Source of the DNA: Devosia sp. FKR38
Lineage (GTDB): Bacteria; Pseudomonadota; Alphaproteobacteria; Rhizobiales; Devosiaceae
Length of the DNA: 64,000 nt
Assembly: GCF_005222805.1 (NCBI RefSeq)
Contig: NZ_STGC01000005.1
Location: forward strand, 2,499,256-2,563,255
Direction of reading: 5' to 3'
This document shows positions 1 through 10,645 of this stretch, piece after piece. Below the pieces are notes generated by a model. It was not told the DNA's origin. It ran no database searches and saw only the letters and a program-made list of their open reading frames with translations. The position numbers and the translations under genes are program-made. Numbering within the stretch: position 1 is the stretch's first letter; every line of letters begins with the position of its first letter.

Positions 1-857
1 TCGACAATCTCGAGTTCGACTTCGCGGATCGCCGAGAGGGCGGGCACAACGGCGGCCGCCGCCGGCATCGACGAGCCGATATGGCGCGGCGCGGCTGGCT
101 CGATTCGGGGCGGCACCCGCAGTGGCTCAGCCGATGCGGCCGGCGCCAGGGGCGAGGCGCTGCGGCGCGGCTCGAACGGGGTCGGACGATTGGCAATATC
201 GAGCGGACGGACATTGGACGCCGGCAGAACCGGCTCGGGCCGCGGCACAACGGGTGCCACGCGAGGCTCGGCAGCCTTGGCAGGCGTATCGACCGTTGCG
301 ACCTTGGCGCCGCCGGCACTGGCCGCCTGCTCGATGATTTCTTCGATCGACATTGCCGATGTCGGCTTGGGACCTTCGGCTGCTGGCGCGGGTGGTGCCA
401 CCACAGGCTCGGCAGCCGCCACGGGCACCGGCTCGGGCTTGCGCGGTTCAAATGACCGCGGCTCCAAGGGCTTAGACTCGGTCGGGCGCGATTCAAACGG
501 CCGCGGCTCCACCGGCTTCGGCTCGCTGGCACGGGGCTCAGGGCTTGGTGGCGGCGGGGTGGGCGTGAAAGCCGGACGGGGCTCGGCCGGACGGGGCTCG
601 GCCGGACGCGGCGAAAGCGACGCCTCCCGGCCCAGCATGATCACGGCCTCGCTGGCCTCTTGCTCAACCTGGCGAATGCAATCTTCAAGCTGCAGCCTGT
701 GCTGGGTGATATCGCGCGCCGGCAATGGGGGCGTGATCGCACGCAACTGGCCGACCAGTGCGGAACGCGCCTTCTCGTAGACCGCCCGGCGGGCGGCCCC
801 ATTATTCTCCGGCAGCGCCGAGATGGCCCGGCGCAACAGCTCTTTGTAGTCCGCCAT
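1..857 (-). CDS. Proline-rich conserved hypothetical protein, C-terminus cut by window edge
   Basis: The frame is open from an ATG at 857 to the window edge (285 codons, no stop), so the C-terminal part is missing. The first 75 residues are charged and predicted helical (starts MADYKELLRRAISALPE). They are followed by a long low-complexity stretch rich in Pro, Glu and Arg, with repeated units of the form EPRP, EPKP and ESRP, then a short helical segment (SMSIEEIIEQAAS) and more Pro-rich linker. This suggests a structured N-terminal domain tethered by a disordered linker to something beyond the edge, perhaps a membrane anchor. Function is unknown. It lies 48 bp downstream of purA on the same strand and may be cotranscribed. 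Plus-strand frames over this region are mirror images of the Pro/Arg codons. Confidence 0.8.
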   Translation of the reverse strand, partial: MADYKELLRRAISALPENNGAARRAVYEKARSALVGQLRAITPPLPARDITQHRLQLEDCIRQVEQEASEAVIMLGREASLSPRPAEPRPAEPRPAFTPTPPPPSPEPRASEPKPVEPRPFESRPTESKPLEPRSFEPRKPEPVPVAAAEPVVAPPAPAAEGPKPTSAMSIEEIIEQAASAGGAKVATVDTPAKAAEPRVAPVVPRPEPVLPASNVRPLDIANRPTPFEPRRSASPLAPAASAEPLRVPPRIEPAAPRHIGSSMPAAAAVVPALSAIREVELEIV

Positions 858-905
858 TGGTTACTTGGTACTCACGATGTCCACGACGTGTTGTATCAAA
901 AAAAC

Positions 906-2195
<1,290 letters not shown>

Positions 2196-2354
2196 TGAAA
2201 AACCTTCTCCAGGATAGGCGCGAAACAAAGGGTCCGACACACAGGTCGTCCCTTCCCGATTTGGACGTCTGTCCCCCCGGCCACAGGATTGGATGGGTTT
2301 GATCGTGGCCGAATAACTGCTAAGTCCGAATGTCCATACATCAACCGGGCAATT

Positions 2355-3308
2355 ATGACAAAGCCGCAGGATCACCAAAATCGCGGCATTTCCGCTCGCT
2401 TGCTCGATCAGCCCTATTTGATGCTGATTTTGGCCCCCATGTTCTGGGGCGGCAATGTCGTTGCGGCCAAGATGGTCGTGGGGGAAATGGATCCCTTCCT
2501 GCTGCTGGCCAGCCGCTGCGTCGGCGCCACGCTGTTCATTCTGCCCTTCGCCTGGCGATTCCTGGGGGCCGACTGGCCCGTGATCCGCCGCGCCTGGCCG
2601 CTGCTGATGGCCTATGGGGCCGTGGGCTATGCGCTCTTTAATGGCTTGCTCTATGTCGGGCTGACCACCACCACGGCTGTGAACTCATCCATCGAGCAGG
2701 GCGCGCTGCCCCTGATCATCCTGGCGGCCAATTTCATCGTCTTCCGCGTGCGCGCCACGCCACTGCAGATCGTTGGTGTGCTGATAGCCATCACCGGCGT
2801 CGCCCTCACCGCAACCCATGGCGATCTTGCCCGCATCCTGACGCTCGACGTCAACATCGGCGACGGCTTTGTCATCCTCGCCTGCCTCAGCTACGCCGCC
2901 TATACGCTGGCGCTGCGCTTCCGCCCGCCGGTGCATCTGATGAGCTTCATGGCCATTGCCTTTTCGGGCGCGGCCCTCACCTCCCTGGTCATGCTGCAGC
3001 TGTTCGGCACCGGCCTGGGCAGCTTTGCCAGCCTGCCTGATGCCTCGCCCAAGGTCTGGGCCGTGCTGGCCTATGTGATGGTCTTCCCGTCCATGTTCAG
3101 CCAGGTTTTCTACGCCCGTGGCGTCGAGCTGGTCGGCCCCAACCGCGCCGCGCCCAGCCACAATCTCATTCCGGTGTTTGGCGCCCTGGGCTCGATCATC
3201 ATCCTGGGCGAGCGCCCACAGGCCTATCACTACATCGCCGCCGCCATCATCATCGCCGGCATCATCATGGCCGAATGGGCCGCGCGGCGCCGGAAGGGCA
3301 CCATCTGA
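2355..3308 (+). CDS. EamA/DMT-superfamily transporter
   Basis: Inner-membrane permease of the drug/metabolite transporter superfamily, 317 residues with about ten hydrophobic segments arranged as two EamA repeats. The first repeat starts near residue 20 with the typical [13 protein letters not shown]. The second starts near residue 170 ([20 protein letters not shown]) and ends with the family motif [16 protein letters not shown]. The substrate cannot be read from sequence; homologues export amino acids, metabolites or nucleosides. The ATG at 2355 is preferred to an upstream in-frame start because it gives the normal cytoplasmic N-terminus. Its stop overlaps the start of the following Nudix gene (TGATG), which implies translational coupling and suggests related roles, for example clearing and exporting an unwanted metabolite. 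Confidence 0.9.
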   Translation: MTKPQDHQNRGISARLLDQPYLMLILAPMFWGGNVVAAKMVVGEMDPFLLLASRCVGATLFILPFAWRFLGADWPVIRRAWPLLMAYGAVGYALFNGLLYVGLTTTTAVNSSIEQGALPLIILAANFIVFRVRATPLQIVGVLIAITGVALTATHGDLARILTLDVNIGDGFVILACLSYAAYTLALRFRPPVHLMSFMAIAFSGAALTSLVMLQLFGTGLGSFASLPDASPKVWAVLAYVMVFPSMFSQVFYARGVELVGPNRAAPSHNLIPVFGALGSIIILGERPQAYHYIAAAIIIAGIIMAEWAARRRKGTI

Positions 3309-3871
3309 TGTCGGGGCACAGTGACTTCACCGCCCGGCTGACCGAGCTGGTTGCGGACTATCTTGCGGCAGCGCCGCGAGCCGAACATCTGGCTCTGCTG
3401 CGCTGGCAATTGGCGGCGGGCCATGACCTTTCCCAACGCACGACCATGCCGGGGCACCTGACGACCAGTGCCATCGTGCTATCGCCGGACAATAGACAGA
3501 TCCTGCTGATCGATCACGTCACCATTGGCCGCTGGCTGCAGCCGGGCGGACACTACGAAGCGGACGAGCACTTCTGGCAGTCCGCCGCGCGGGAAGCCGT
3601 GGAGGAAACCGCCGTCACCGGGCTTGTTCTGCACCCCTGGCACGCTGGAGCGGACCGCCCCTTCGTCATCGACAGCCATGACGTGCCCGGCAAGCCCGCC
3701 CGCAACGAGCCACCGCATATCCATCACGATCTGCAATATCTGTTCATCGCCGACCCGGCGACGCCACTGGTGCATCAGGTCGAGGAAGTGCATGCGGCGC
3801 GGTGGGCGCCGGTTGGAGAACTGGCGACCATTTCGCCCAAGGCGTTCGCCCGGCTGATGGCCCTTGCCTGA
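3308..3871 (+). CDS. Nudix hydrolase
   Basis: Predicted Nudix hydrolase of 187 residues that cleaves a nucleoside diphosphate linked to another moiety; the actual substrate is unknown. The Nudix box GX5EX7REUXEEXGU is visible in the middle of the protein (G, then E six residues later, then REAVEET), with Ala replacing the last Gly, so the metal-binding glutamates are intact. A 50-residue N-terminal helical extension precedes the fold. The start codon overlaps the stop of the EamA transporter gene, so the two are translated as a unit. No close subfamily could be assigned. Confidence 0.85.
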   Translation: MSGHSDFTARLTELVADYLAAAPRAEHLALLRWQLAAGHDLSQRTTMPGHLTTSAIVLSPDNRQILLIDHVTIGRWLQPGGHYEADEHFWQSAAREAVEETAVTGLVLHPWHAGADRPFVIDSHDVPGKPARNEPPHIHHDLQYLFIADPATPLVHQVEEVHAARWAPVGELATISPKAFARLMALA

Positions 3872-3978
3872 CACCAGGACGGTAAAGCCGATTCCTGGCG
3901 TTTCCCCTGTCCTCTTGCCAACTGACAAAGGTTATGTTCACTTTATGTTCTATTGAACCAGCAACGGAGGGAACGCTG

Positions 3979-4443
3979 ATGTCAATGGAACTCTATGTCT
4001 TCTCCGATCGGACCGTGGCCTCGATGGCCGAATGGCAACAAGCCATCTATGCAGACGGTTTCGACATCAAACTTTACGAGCACGCTGCCTTCGAGGACCT
4101 GCATGGTTTTCTGCCAATGCGACTGGACGGCGCCGGCAGTGGCGTGGAGGTCGATCACGCAGACAGCGCCGAGACAATTGCATGGTTTGAGCAGGATGGC
4201 CCGGCATTCGATCGAAGGTGGCATCGCGCCCTCAGCTTCACCTGGGGCGGCGATTTTCGGGAATTGATCGTGGCCTTTGCAACGGCGGCCAGCTACGCCC
4301 GTGCCACGCAGGGCGTGGTTTACGACTGCGAGGAAGGCAGGATCATCGACCCTGATGAAGCGCTCGCCATAGCCCGCCAGCTGGCCGTCGATCTCAAAGA
4401 CCAGCTTGGCCCACCACGATATGTCTGGGACGATGCCCGATAG
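3979..4443 (+). CDS. Hypothetical protein, 154 aa
   Basis: A soluble acidic protein of 154 residues with no signal peptide or membrane segment. It is rich in aromatic and acidic residues (starts MSMELYVFSDRTVASMAEWQ; later FTWGGDFRELIVAFATAASY). I do not recognise a named family. The ATG at 3979 is chosen for the strong GGAGGG about 8 bases upstream; an in-frame ATG at 3934 has none. Codon use resembles the neighbours. The stop codon lies inside a 12-bp perfect terminator stem shared with convergent serA. It probably forms a one-gene unit, since about 107 bp separate it from the Nudix gene. Confidence 0.75.
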   Translation: MSMELYVFSDRTVASMAEWQQAIYADGFDIKLYEHAAFEDLHGFLPMRLDGAGSGVEVDHADSAETIAWFEQDGPAFDRRWHRALSFTWGGDFRELIVAFATAASYARATQGVVYDCEEGRIIDPDEALAIARQLAVDLKDQLGPPRYVWDDAR

Positions 4444-4465
4444 CGGTTCGTAGCCGCTATCGGGC
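4435..4465. terminator. Bidirectional hairpin between convergent genes
   Basis: A perfect 12-bp inverted repeat (4435-4446 and 4454-4465) with a 7-base loop. It overlaps the stop of the plus-strand hypothetical gene and lies just past the serA stop. Its position between convergent genes suggests termination in both directions. There is no strong T-run, so efficiency is uncertain. Confidence 0.65.
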
Positions 4466-4481
4466 GTTTGCCAGCGGGTTC

Positions 4482-6065
4482 TTAGAACCGCAGCGACTTG
4501 GCCTGCTTGACGCCTTCCAGCGATGCGATCTCGGCCAGCTGGGCCTCGGTCAGCGTGCCGTCGATCGAGACCAGCGCGATGGCATCGCCGCCGACATCAG
4601 CACGGCCGAGGTTGAAGTTGGCGATATTGATGCCCAGCTTGCCCAAGAGCGTGCCCAGCCGGCCGATATGGCCTGGCTTGTCCTCATTGGTCACATAGAG
4701 CATCGACGGCGTCAGCTCGGCTTCCATATTGATGGTCTTGACCTGGATGATGCGCGACTTGCCATTGGCAAACAGCGTCCCGGCGACGCCGCGTTCCTGC
4801 CGCTCGGTGGTCACCGTCAGGCGGATATAGCCCTCATAGGCGCCCTGGCGGTCACGATTGGTGGTCTCCACGGTAATGCCGCGATCCTTGGCGATCTGCG
4901 GCGCCGACACCATGTTGATGTCACCCAGCGACGGCTTGAGCACGCCATTGATGGCGGCCGCGATCATCGGCTTGGTGTTGAGCTCGGCGACATTGCCTTC
5001 GAACTCGATCTTGATGCCCTTGATCGCCGTTTCCGTCAGCTGGCCGGCAAACAGGCCCAGGTTCTCCGCAAGCTTGACCCAGGGGGTCAGGATCGGCGCT
5101 TCTTCCGCCGAGATCGACGGGAAGTTCAGCGCATTGGTGATCTCGCCGCTCATCAGATAGGCCGAAATCTGCTCGGCCACCTGCAGCGCCACGTTCTCCT
5201 GCGCTTCGGTGGTCGCCGCACCCAGATGCGGGGTGCAGATGACATTGGGCAGCTCGAACAGCGGATTGTTCTCGGCCGGCTCCTGCAGGAACACATCCAG
5301 CGCCGCGCCAGCAACATGACCGGACTTGAGCGCCTCATAGAGCGCTGCCTCGTCGATCAACCCGCCACGCGCACAGTTGATGATCCGCACGCCCTTCTTG
5401 GTCTTGGCCAGCGCCTTGGAGTCAATGATATTGCGCGTCGCTTCGATCAGCGGCGTGTGCAGCGTGATGAAATCGGCGCGCGCCAGCAGATCGTCCAGCT
5501 CAACCTTTTCCACGCCCAGCGTCTGCGCCCGTTCCGGCGTCAGGAAGGGGTCGAATGCGATGACCTTCATCTTGAGCCCGAGGGCGCGGTCGGCAACGAT
5601 CGAGCCGATATTGCCCGCCCCGATCAGGCCCAGCGTCTTGTTGGTCACTTCGACGCCCATGAAGCGGTTCTTTTCCCACTTGCTGGCGCGGGTCGAGGCA
5701 TCGGCCTCCGGCAGCTGGCGGGCCAGAGCGAACATCATGGCAATGGCATGCTCGGCCGTCGTGATGGAATTGCCGAAGGGCGTATTCATCACGATGATGC
5801 CCTTCTTGGTCGCAGCCGGAATGTCGACATTGTCCACGCCAATGCCGGCGCGACCGATGACCTTGAGATTGTTGGCGGCAGCAATGATCTTTTCGGTGAT
5901 CTTGGAGGCCGAGCGGATGGCCAGGCCATCATACTGGCCGATCACTTCGAGCAGCTTTTCCTTGTCCTTGCCCAGATCGGGCAGATAGTCGACCTCCACG
6001 CCATTGTCCTTGAAGATCTGAACGGCGGTGGGGCTGAGCTTGTCGGAAACGAGAACCTTGGGCAT
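4482..6065 (-). CDS. serA: D-3-phosphoglycerate dehydrogenase
   Basis: Catalyses NAD-dependent oxidation of 3-phosphoglycerate to 3-phosphohydroxypyruvate, the first step of serine biosynthesis. The protein has 527 residues, the long form with three regions: a split substrate/NAD domain (about 1-310), an intervening ASB-type domain (about 320-450) and a C-terminal ACT domain (about 455-527, starting near TPSMLYVTNEDKPG), usually the site of serine feedback. The Rossmann loop GAGNIGS and the catalytic Arg, Glu and His (in NCARGGLID, LQEPAENNP and TPHLGAATTEAQ) are present. GGAGGG precedes the ATG. It follows serC on the same strand with 155 bp between, so serC-serA is likely one operon; the gap holds a palindromic element. 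Confidence 0.98.
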   Translation of the reverse strand: MPKVLVSDKLSPTAVQIFKDNGVEVDYLPDLGKDKEKLLEVIGQYDGLAIRSASKITEKIIAAANNLKVIGRAGIGVDNVDIPAATKKGIIVMNTPFGNSITTAEHAIAMMFALARQLPEADASTRASKWEKNRFMGVEVTNKTLGLIGAGNIGSIVADRALGLKMKVIAFDPFLTPERAQTLGVEKVELDDLLARADFITLHTPLIEATRNIIDSKALAKTKKGVRIINCARGGLIDEAALYEALKSGHVAGAALDVFLQEPAENNPLFELPNVICTPHLGAATTEAQENVALQVAEQISAYLMSGEITNALNFPSISAEEAPILTPWVKLAENLGLFAGQLTETAIKGIKIEFEGNVAELNTKPMIAAAINGVLKPSLGDINMVSAPQIAKDRGITVETTNRDRQGAYEGYIRLTVTTERQERGVAGTLFANGKSRIIQVKTINMEAELTPSMLYVTNEDKPGHIGRLGTLLGKLGINIANFNLGRADVGGDAIALVSIDGTLTEAQLAEIASLEGVKQAKSLRF

Positions 6066-6098
6066 GGCGCCCTCCTGATAAATCGAGTTTGGGGGAAC

Positions 6099-6216
6099 TC
6101 ACCCCCTCCTACCTCCCCCATCGAGGGGAGGTTTCGCTCCGAGTTTGCGGTCGCAAAGAGTGCAACATACTCGATCAGCACCTCCCCCATGATGGGGGAG
6201 GTTGGGAGGGGGTGGA
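6099..6216. repeat. Palindromic intergenic element between serC and serA
   Basis: Two C/G-rich inverted modules face each other. Hairpin one is at 6111-6132 (ACCTCCCC pairing with GGGGAGGT). Hairpin two is at 6180-6202, a perfect ACCTCCCCCAT/ATGGGGGAGGT. The flanks 6099-6120 and 6193-6216 are themselves near-perfect inverted copies, so the whole 118-bp unit can fold into one long cruciform. This looks like a dispersed intergenic palindrome (REP/MITE-like) rather than a plain terminator. I see no second copy in this window. Confidence 0.6.
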
Positions 6217-6220
6217 GTCG

Positions 6221-7405
6221 TTAAGCGGCTGCCTTGTTCAGGGCAGCCTTTTCCGCGGCGAAGGCAAAGTCGAGCCAGGGCACCAGAGCCGCCAGATCGG
6301 AGGCTTCTACCGTGCAGCCGGCCCAGATGCGCAGACCCGACGGAGCGTCCTTGTAGGCGCCGATGTCATAGGCCACGCCGGCCTTGTCGAGCCGCGCCAC
6401 GATCGCCTTGGCAAAAGCTGCCTGAGCAGCATCGTCCAGCGCCGTGATCGCCGGATCGACGATCGACAGGCACACCGAGGTGTTGGAGCGGTTGGCTTCG
6501 GTCTTGGCGAGGAAGGCGACCCAATCGGTCTTGGCGACCCAATCGGCCAGCACCTTGAAATTGGCATCGGCCCGCGCCTGCATGGCCTTGAGGCCACCCA
6601 CGGTCTTGCCCCATTCCATCGCATCGATCGCGTCTTCGATGCACAGCATCGAGGGCGTATTGATCGTGGCGGCCTCGAACACTTCCTCGAGCAGCTTGCC
6701 GCCCTTGGTCAGGCGGAAAATCTTGGGCAGCGGGCGGTCGGGCTTGAAGCTCTCGAGCCGTTCCACGGCGCGCGGCGACAGGATCAGCACGCCATGCGCG
6801 CCTTCGCCACCCAGCGCCTTCTGCCAGGAGAAGGTCACCACATCGAGCTTGGCAAAATCGAGCTTCTGCGCAAAGGCCGCCGAGGTCGCGTCACAGATGG
6901 TCAGCCCCTTGCGGTCAGCCGCGATCCAGTCGGCATTGGCCACCCGCACACCCGAGGTCGTGCCATTCCAAGTGAACACCACGTCGCGCTCGAAATCGAC
7001 CTGCGCGAGGTCCGGGATCTCGCCATAGGACGCCTTGAGGATGCGCACATCGTCCAGCTTGAGCTGCTTGGTCACATCGGTGACCCAGCCTTCGCCAAAG
7101 CTTTCCCAGGCCAGCATGTCAACGCCACGGGCACCCAGCATGCCCCACATCGCCATTTCCACGGCACCGGTGTCCGATGCCGGCACAATGCCGATGCGAT
7201 AGTCAGCGGGGACTTCAAGCAGTTCGCGCGTCAGGTCGATGGCGCGCTGGATGCGGGCCTTGCCCGGCTTACTGCGGTGCGAACGACCGACCAGCGCATT
7301 GGCCAGCGCTTCAACCGTCCACCCGGGACGCTTGGCACAGGGGCCCGACGAGAAATTTGGATTTGCCGGTTTAGCCGTCGGCGCGGTCAGGGGCATATCA
7401 GCCAT
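6221..7405 (-). CDS. serC: Phosphoserine aminotransferase
   Basis: PLP enzyme converting 3-phosphohydroxypyruvate and glutamate to phosphoserine; it also acts in pyridoxal phosphate synthesis in many bacteria. The protein has 394 residues and belongs to the alphaproteobacterial SerC subtype, which starts near [15 protein letters not shown]. The Schiff-base lysine is Lys196 in [15 protein letters not shown]. The ATG at 7405 is chosen because GGGAGGG lies about 10 bases upstream, inside a predicted leader helix; a longer in-frame start at 7492 would put the leader inside the coding region. It heads the serC-serA operon. Confidence 0.97.
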   Translation of the reverse strand: MADMPLTAPTAKPANPNFSSGPCAKRPGWTVEALANALVGRSHRSKPGKARIQRAIDLTRELLEVPADYRIGIVPASDTGAVEMAMWGMLGARGVDMLAWESFGEGWVTDVTKQLKLDDVRILKASYGEIPDLAQVDFERDVVFTWNGTTSGVRVANADWIAADRKGLTICDATSAAFAQKLDFAKLDVVTFSWQKALGGEGAHGVLILSPRAVERLESFKPDRPLPKIFRLTKGGKLLEEVFEAATINTPSMLCIEDAIDAMEWGKTVGGLKAMQARADANFKVLADWVAKTDWVAFLAKTEANRSNTSVCLSIVDPAITALDDAAQAAFAKAIVARLDKAGVAYDIGAYKDAPSGLRIWAGCTVEASDLAALVPWLDFAFAAEKAALNKAAA

Positions 7406-7410
7406 CTTCA

Positions 7411-7465
7411 GCGACCCTCCCAGGTCTATGCGTCTCGCGTTAGGGCGAGATGTCCTGAGGCTGCA
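7411..7465 (-). ncRNA. Candidate serC leader RNA, helix sequesters the RBS
   Basis: On the minus strand just before serC, an inner 6-bp hairpin (TCTCGC/GCGAGA, 7445-7450 with 7433-7438) sits inside an outer helix. In the outer helix CCTC-AGG (7454-7460) pairs with CCT-GG-GAGG (7416-7424), leaving a two-base bulge. The 3' strand of the outer helix contains the serC ribosome binding site. A conserved serC leader whose last stem overlaps the RBS is known from alphaproteobacterial serC-serA operons (Rfam serC motif). The match here is by position and architecture only, because I could not run a covariance model. Confidence 0.55.
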
Positions 7466-7689
7466 ATTACGCCCGAGCCCGAGCGCCGTCAATCACTCTT
7501 TTGTCGCAGGGCTGATGACGGCCACATGAAATTGCTCTTCGGCCATAGCGAGAAGCTAAAATCCTTGTAAATCAATGTAGTCACCTGTCTTCCGGTTAAC
7601 GCCGCCTAGCCAAAGGGCGGCTTGCCGGATACGCAGCGATCCAATCGCCCCGCCGCCGTTCGACGACGGCAGGCGCCGAGACGGCACTG

Positions 7690-7713
7690 AGGCCCGACAC
7701 ACTGGTCGGGCCT
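7690..7713 (-). terminator. Stem-loop after the chloroperoxidase-like hydrolase gene
   Basis: A perfect 9-bp stem (7690-7698 with 7705-7713) and a six-base loop, 30 bp past the stop of the hydrolase gene on the minus strand. No clear T-run follows, so this may be a Rho-assisted or weak terminator. The rest of 7466-7742 is presumed to contain the serC promoter; I see no gene there. Confidence 0.4.
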
Positions 7714-7742
7714 GCCGTTGCGATCATGCCGGATCGGCCAGC

Positions 7743-8573
7743 TCAAGATTGAACGAAGCGCAGCAGATCGGCGTTTATCAGGTCGGGATGCGTCGCAAAC
7801 AAGCCATGCGAGAGACCCGCATAAGTCTTGAGCGTGCCGTTGCGCAGCAGCTTGATCGCCTTGTGCGCGGAGTTGGCGATCGGCACCACCTGGTCGTCCT
7901 CACCGTGCAGCAGCAGCACGGGAATATCGAGCGCCTTGAGGTCCTCGGTGAAATCGGTCTCCGAGAAGGCAGTGATGCAGTCGTAATGGGCCTTGGCGCC
8001 GCCCATCATGCCCTGGCGCCACCAGTTGTCGATCAGCCCCTGGCTGACAGCGGCTCCGGCACGGTTGAAACCATAGAAGGGGCCGGCGGGAACATCGCGG
8101 AAGAATTGCGCCCGGTTCGCCAGCAAGGCTGCACGGAAGCCGTCGAACACCGCCATGGGCAGCCCATCGGGATTGGCCTCGGTCTGCAGCATGATGGGCG
8201 GCACGGCGCCGATCAGCACGGCCTTGGCCACACGCCCGGGCTCGGCACGCGCCGCGTAGCGGGCCACTTCGCCGCCGCCCGTCGAATGCCCGATATGGAC
8301 GGCATTGCGCAGGTCGAGCGCCCGGGCCAGTTCGGCAACGTCGGCGGCATAGGTGTCCATCTCATTGCCAGTATCGGTCTGGTCCGAGCGGCCATGGCCG
8401 CGGCGATCATGGGCAATGACCCGGTAGCCCTTGAGGCGGAAGAACAGCATCTGGTTGTCCCAGTCGTCTGAACTCAGGGGCCAGCCATGGTGGAACACGA
8501 TGGGCTGTGCGTCCTTGGGGCCGAGGTCCTTGTAGTAGATCGAGGTGCCGTCGCTGGTGGTGATCGTGCTCAT
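7743..8573 (-). CDS. Alpha/beta hydrolase, non-heme chloroperoxidase-like
   Basis: Cytoplasmic alpha/beta hydrolase of 276 residues. The oxyanion-loop motif FHHGWP is near residue 27, the nucleophile is Ser97 in GHSTGGG, the acid is Asp in HGEDDQVVP and the base is His in GLSHGLF, so the triad is complete. It most resembles the cofactor-free haloperoxidase/arylesterase group, whose members hydrolyse small esters and can show perhydrolase activity; the natural substrate is not deducible. The ATG at 8573 gives the family N-terminus [16 protein letters not shown]. It is divergent from a GlxA-type AraC regulator (120 bp apart), which is its likely controller. Confidence 0.9.
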   Translation of the reverse strand: MSTITTSDGTSIYYKDLGPKDAQPIVFHHGWPLSSDDWDNQMLFFRLKGYRVIAHDRRGHGRSDQTDTGNEMDTYAADVAELARALDLRNAVHIGHSTGGGEVARYAARAEPGRVAKAVLIGAVPPIMLQTEANPDGLPMAVFDGFRAALLANRAQFFRDVPAGPFYGFNRAGAAVSQGLIDNWWRQGMMGGAKAHYDCITAFSETDFTEDLKALDIPVLLLHGEDDQVVPIANSAHKAIKLLRNGTLKTYAGLSHGLFATHPDLINADLLRFVQS

Positions 8574-8693
8574 GTCTTTTGTCCCTTCGCTTCTGGGGCA
8601 ACCCGTCGCCGCCCCTTTGATGTGGACACAATGGCAGCGAACACGGCACCATGCGCTTGGCGAAAGTGACATTGATCGAGGCAAAACGGACAA

Positions 8694-9671
8694 ATGAGCG
8701 GGAACACCAGAATTGTCGCGGAAATCGGATTGCTGATCTATCCTGGCGCACAGCTCGCGGCAGTCTATGGCCTGACCGACCTATTCCGCATCGCCGGCGA
8801 TTGGGCCGCGCCCCTCGATGGCGGGCTGAAACCGGCCATCCGCGTGACCCATTGGAGCGGCGAGGCGAGCGAGGCCATCGACTGCATCTGGGATAGCCAT
8901 CCTGGGTTGCCGCGTCAGCTGTCGCATATCATCGCGCCGCCCAGCATCATCATGCCCGACAAGATGGCCTCGATGCAGCGTCCATCGTCATGGCTCCTGG
9001 ACCAGCATCGCGCCGGCGCCACGATCTGCTCAATCTGCGCTGGCGCCTTCGTGGTGGCCGAAACTGGCCTGATGAATGGGCGGCGCGCCACCACCCACTG
9101 GGCCTTTGCCAATGCCTTGGCGGATCGGTTTCCCGAAGTGGAGGTCGCGGTGGAGCGCATGGTGATCGACGATGGGGACCTGATGACAGCGGGGGGTATC
9201 CTTGCCTGGGCTGATCTGGGCCTGACGCTGGTGGGCAAGCTGATGGGGCCAGCCACCATGCTGGCGACAGCCCGGTTTCTGCTGATCGATCCACCTGGGC
9301 GGGCGCAAAGCGCCTTCGCCCAGTTCAACCCGCGTTTTGATCACGGCGATGATGCCGTGCTGCGCGCACAGCATCATCTGCATGCCACCGGGGCGCAGGC
9401 CCATGATCTGGCAGAGCTGCTGGCCGTCAGCGGCCTTGAGCAAAGGACATTTTTGCGCCGGTTCAAGAAGGCCACCAGCCTGCGGCCAACCGAATATGCC
9501 CAGCAGGTCCGGATTGCCCTGGCCCGCCAGCAGCTGGAGGCCACCAGGCAACCGGTTGAGCAGATCGCCTGGCAAGTCGGCTATTCCGACCCGGCCGCCT
9601 TTCGCAAAGTGTTCCAGCGCATCACCGGCATTGGCCCCAACGCCTACCGGGACCGGTTCGGCATCGCCTGA
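8694..9671 (+). CDS. GlxA-family transcriptional regulator (DJ-1/PfpI-AraC)
   Basis: A 325-residue regulator with an N-terminal DJ-1/PfpI-like amidotransferase fold (about 10-200; nucleophile-elbow region [13 protein letters not shown]) and a C-terminal AraC DNA-binding domain (about 230-320). Both helix-turn-helices are visible: [19 protein letters not shown] and [19 protein letters not shown]. In this family the DJ-1 domain is a ligand-binding module, not a proven enzyme. Divergent orientation to the chloroperoxidase-like gene suggests it regulates that gene and itself. The inducer is unknown. Confidence 0.92.
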   Translation: MSGNTRIVAEIGLLIYPGAQLAAVYGLTDLFRIAGDWAAPLDGGLKPAIRVTHWSGEASEAIDCIWDSHPGLPRQLSHIIAPPSIIMPDKMASMQRPSSWLLDQHRAGATICSICAGAFVVAETGLMNGRRATTHWAFANALADRFPEVEVAVERMVIDDGDLMTAGGILAWADLGLTLVGKLMGPATMLATARFLLIDPPGRAQSAFAQFNPRFDHGDDAVLRAQHHLHATGAQAHDLAELLAVSGLEQRTFLRRFKKATSLRPTEYAQQVRIALARQQLEATRQPVEQIAWQVGYSDPAAFRKVFQRITGIGPNAYRDRFGIA

Positions 9672-9704
9672 GCGCGAGGTCCACAGGGCATGCCGGAAAC
9701 CTCC

Positions 9705-10469
9705 TCAACCGCGCTCGATCTTCGGCAGTCCGTCGTAGTTGGCAATGCCAGCGCTCTGGCCGCCATCGACGGCCAGCTCGGCGCCCGTGATGAACCGCGC
9801 GTCGTCAGACGCAAAGAACAACACGGCATCCGCGATATCCTCAGGTTGCCCGACCCGCCCCAAGGCAACGGCACTGGTGTCGAAGGTGACATCGGCCGTC
9901 ATCGGCGTCTGGGTCTGGCCGGGATGAACCGCATTGACCCGGATATTGGCGGCGCCCAGTTCCAGCGCCGCAGTCTTGGTCAGGCCACGCGCACCCCATT
10001 TGGCAACCACATAGCCCGACATCATCGGCACGCCCTGCAGTGCCCCCACCGACCCTATATTGATGATCGAACCACCACCCGCGCGCTTCATGGCCGGAAC
10101 GACAGCCTGAATGCCGTTGAAGACGCCAATCAGATTCACATCCAGGATGCGTTGCAGGCGCTGTGTGTCCCAGTTCTGCAATGGAGCGGGATCGGCAATT
10201 CCGGCATTGTTGACCAGGATGTCGAGCGAGCCGAACGCATCTTCTGACACCCGAACCACCTGCGCCCATTGCTCGGGTGCGCGCACGTCCAGCGACACGG
10301 CCATGGCATGGCTGCCGAGTTCGGCGGCAAGCGCGTCTGCCTCAACCCGCCTGATATCCGCGATGACGACCTTGGCGCCCTCGGCCACGAAACGCCGCGC
10401 CGTAGCCGCACCCATGCCAAGCGCGCCGCCCGTCACCAACGCGGTCTTTCCCTTAAGTCGATTGCTCAT
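9705..10469 (-). CDS. Short-chain dehydrogenase/reductase
   Basis: Classical SDR of 254 residues. The cofactor motif TGGALGMG is at residues 13-20, NNAG at 87-90, catalytic Ser140, Tyr153 and Lys157 (SGYVVAKWG), and the C-terminal GAELAVDGG is present, so the enzyme should be active. Asp37 after the second strand favours NAD(H) over NADP(H). The substrate is unknown; close relatives reduce or oxidise steroid-like and cyclic alcohols. The ATG at 10469 follows GGAGAG. A 22-bp operator-like site 138 bp upstream matches one before the FMN reductase gene, suggesting control by the LysR gene between them. Confidence 0.9.
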   Translation of the reverse strand: MSNRLKGKTALVTGGALGMGAATARRFVAEGAKVVIADIRRVEADALAAELGSHAMAVSLDVRAPEQWAQVVRVSEDAFGSLDILVNNAGIADPAPLQNWDTQRLQRILDVNLIGVFNGIQAVVPAMKRAGGGSIINIGSVGALQGVPMMSGYVVAKWGARGLTKTAALELGAANIRVNAVHPGQTQTPMTADVTFDTSAVALGRVGQPEDIADAVLFFASDDARFITGAELAVDGGQSAGIANYDGLPKIERG

Positions 10470-10596
10470 TTTCTCTCCAGGTCCGGTCCGGGACCGCGAC
10501 GCATCGCCCCGCCGGCGGAGGATCGCCAGGCATCCAGGCATGGTTCGAAAATAGGCGCTCCCCGGATTGCCGGACTAGCGGCACTGGCTGCGCAGT

Positions 10597-10618
10597 ACTG
10601 TCTTTGAAACGAGACAAT
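10597..10618. promoter_or_regulatory. Candidate LysR operator upstream of the SDR gene
   Basis: ACTGTCT (10597-10603), eight bases, then AGACAAT (10612-10618). The same arms with the same N8 spacing occur at 12410-12431 before the FMN reductase gene. The centre is about 138 bp upstream of the SDR ATG. Inference: both are sites for the LysR protein encoded between them. Confidence 0.55.
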
Positions 10619-10645
10619 CGATCTGCGCGGCGGGGCGCGGCGGCG

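Noticed and set aside
81-780. Plus-strand frames of 124 and 196 codons at the left edge
   Set aside because: They mirror the Pro/Glu/Arg codons of the minus-strand gene, which is open to the edge and has the typical N-terminus; the plus frames show no family and no ribosome binding site.
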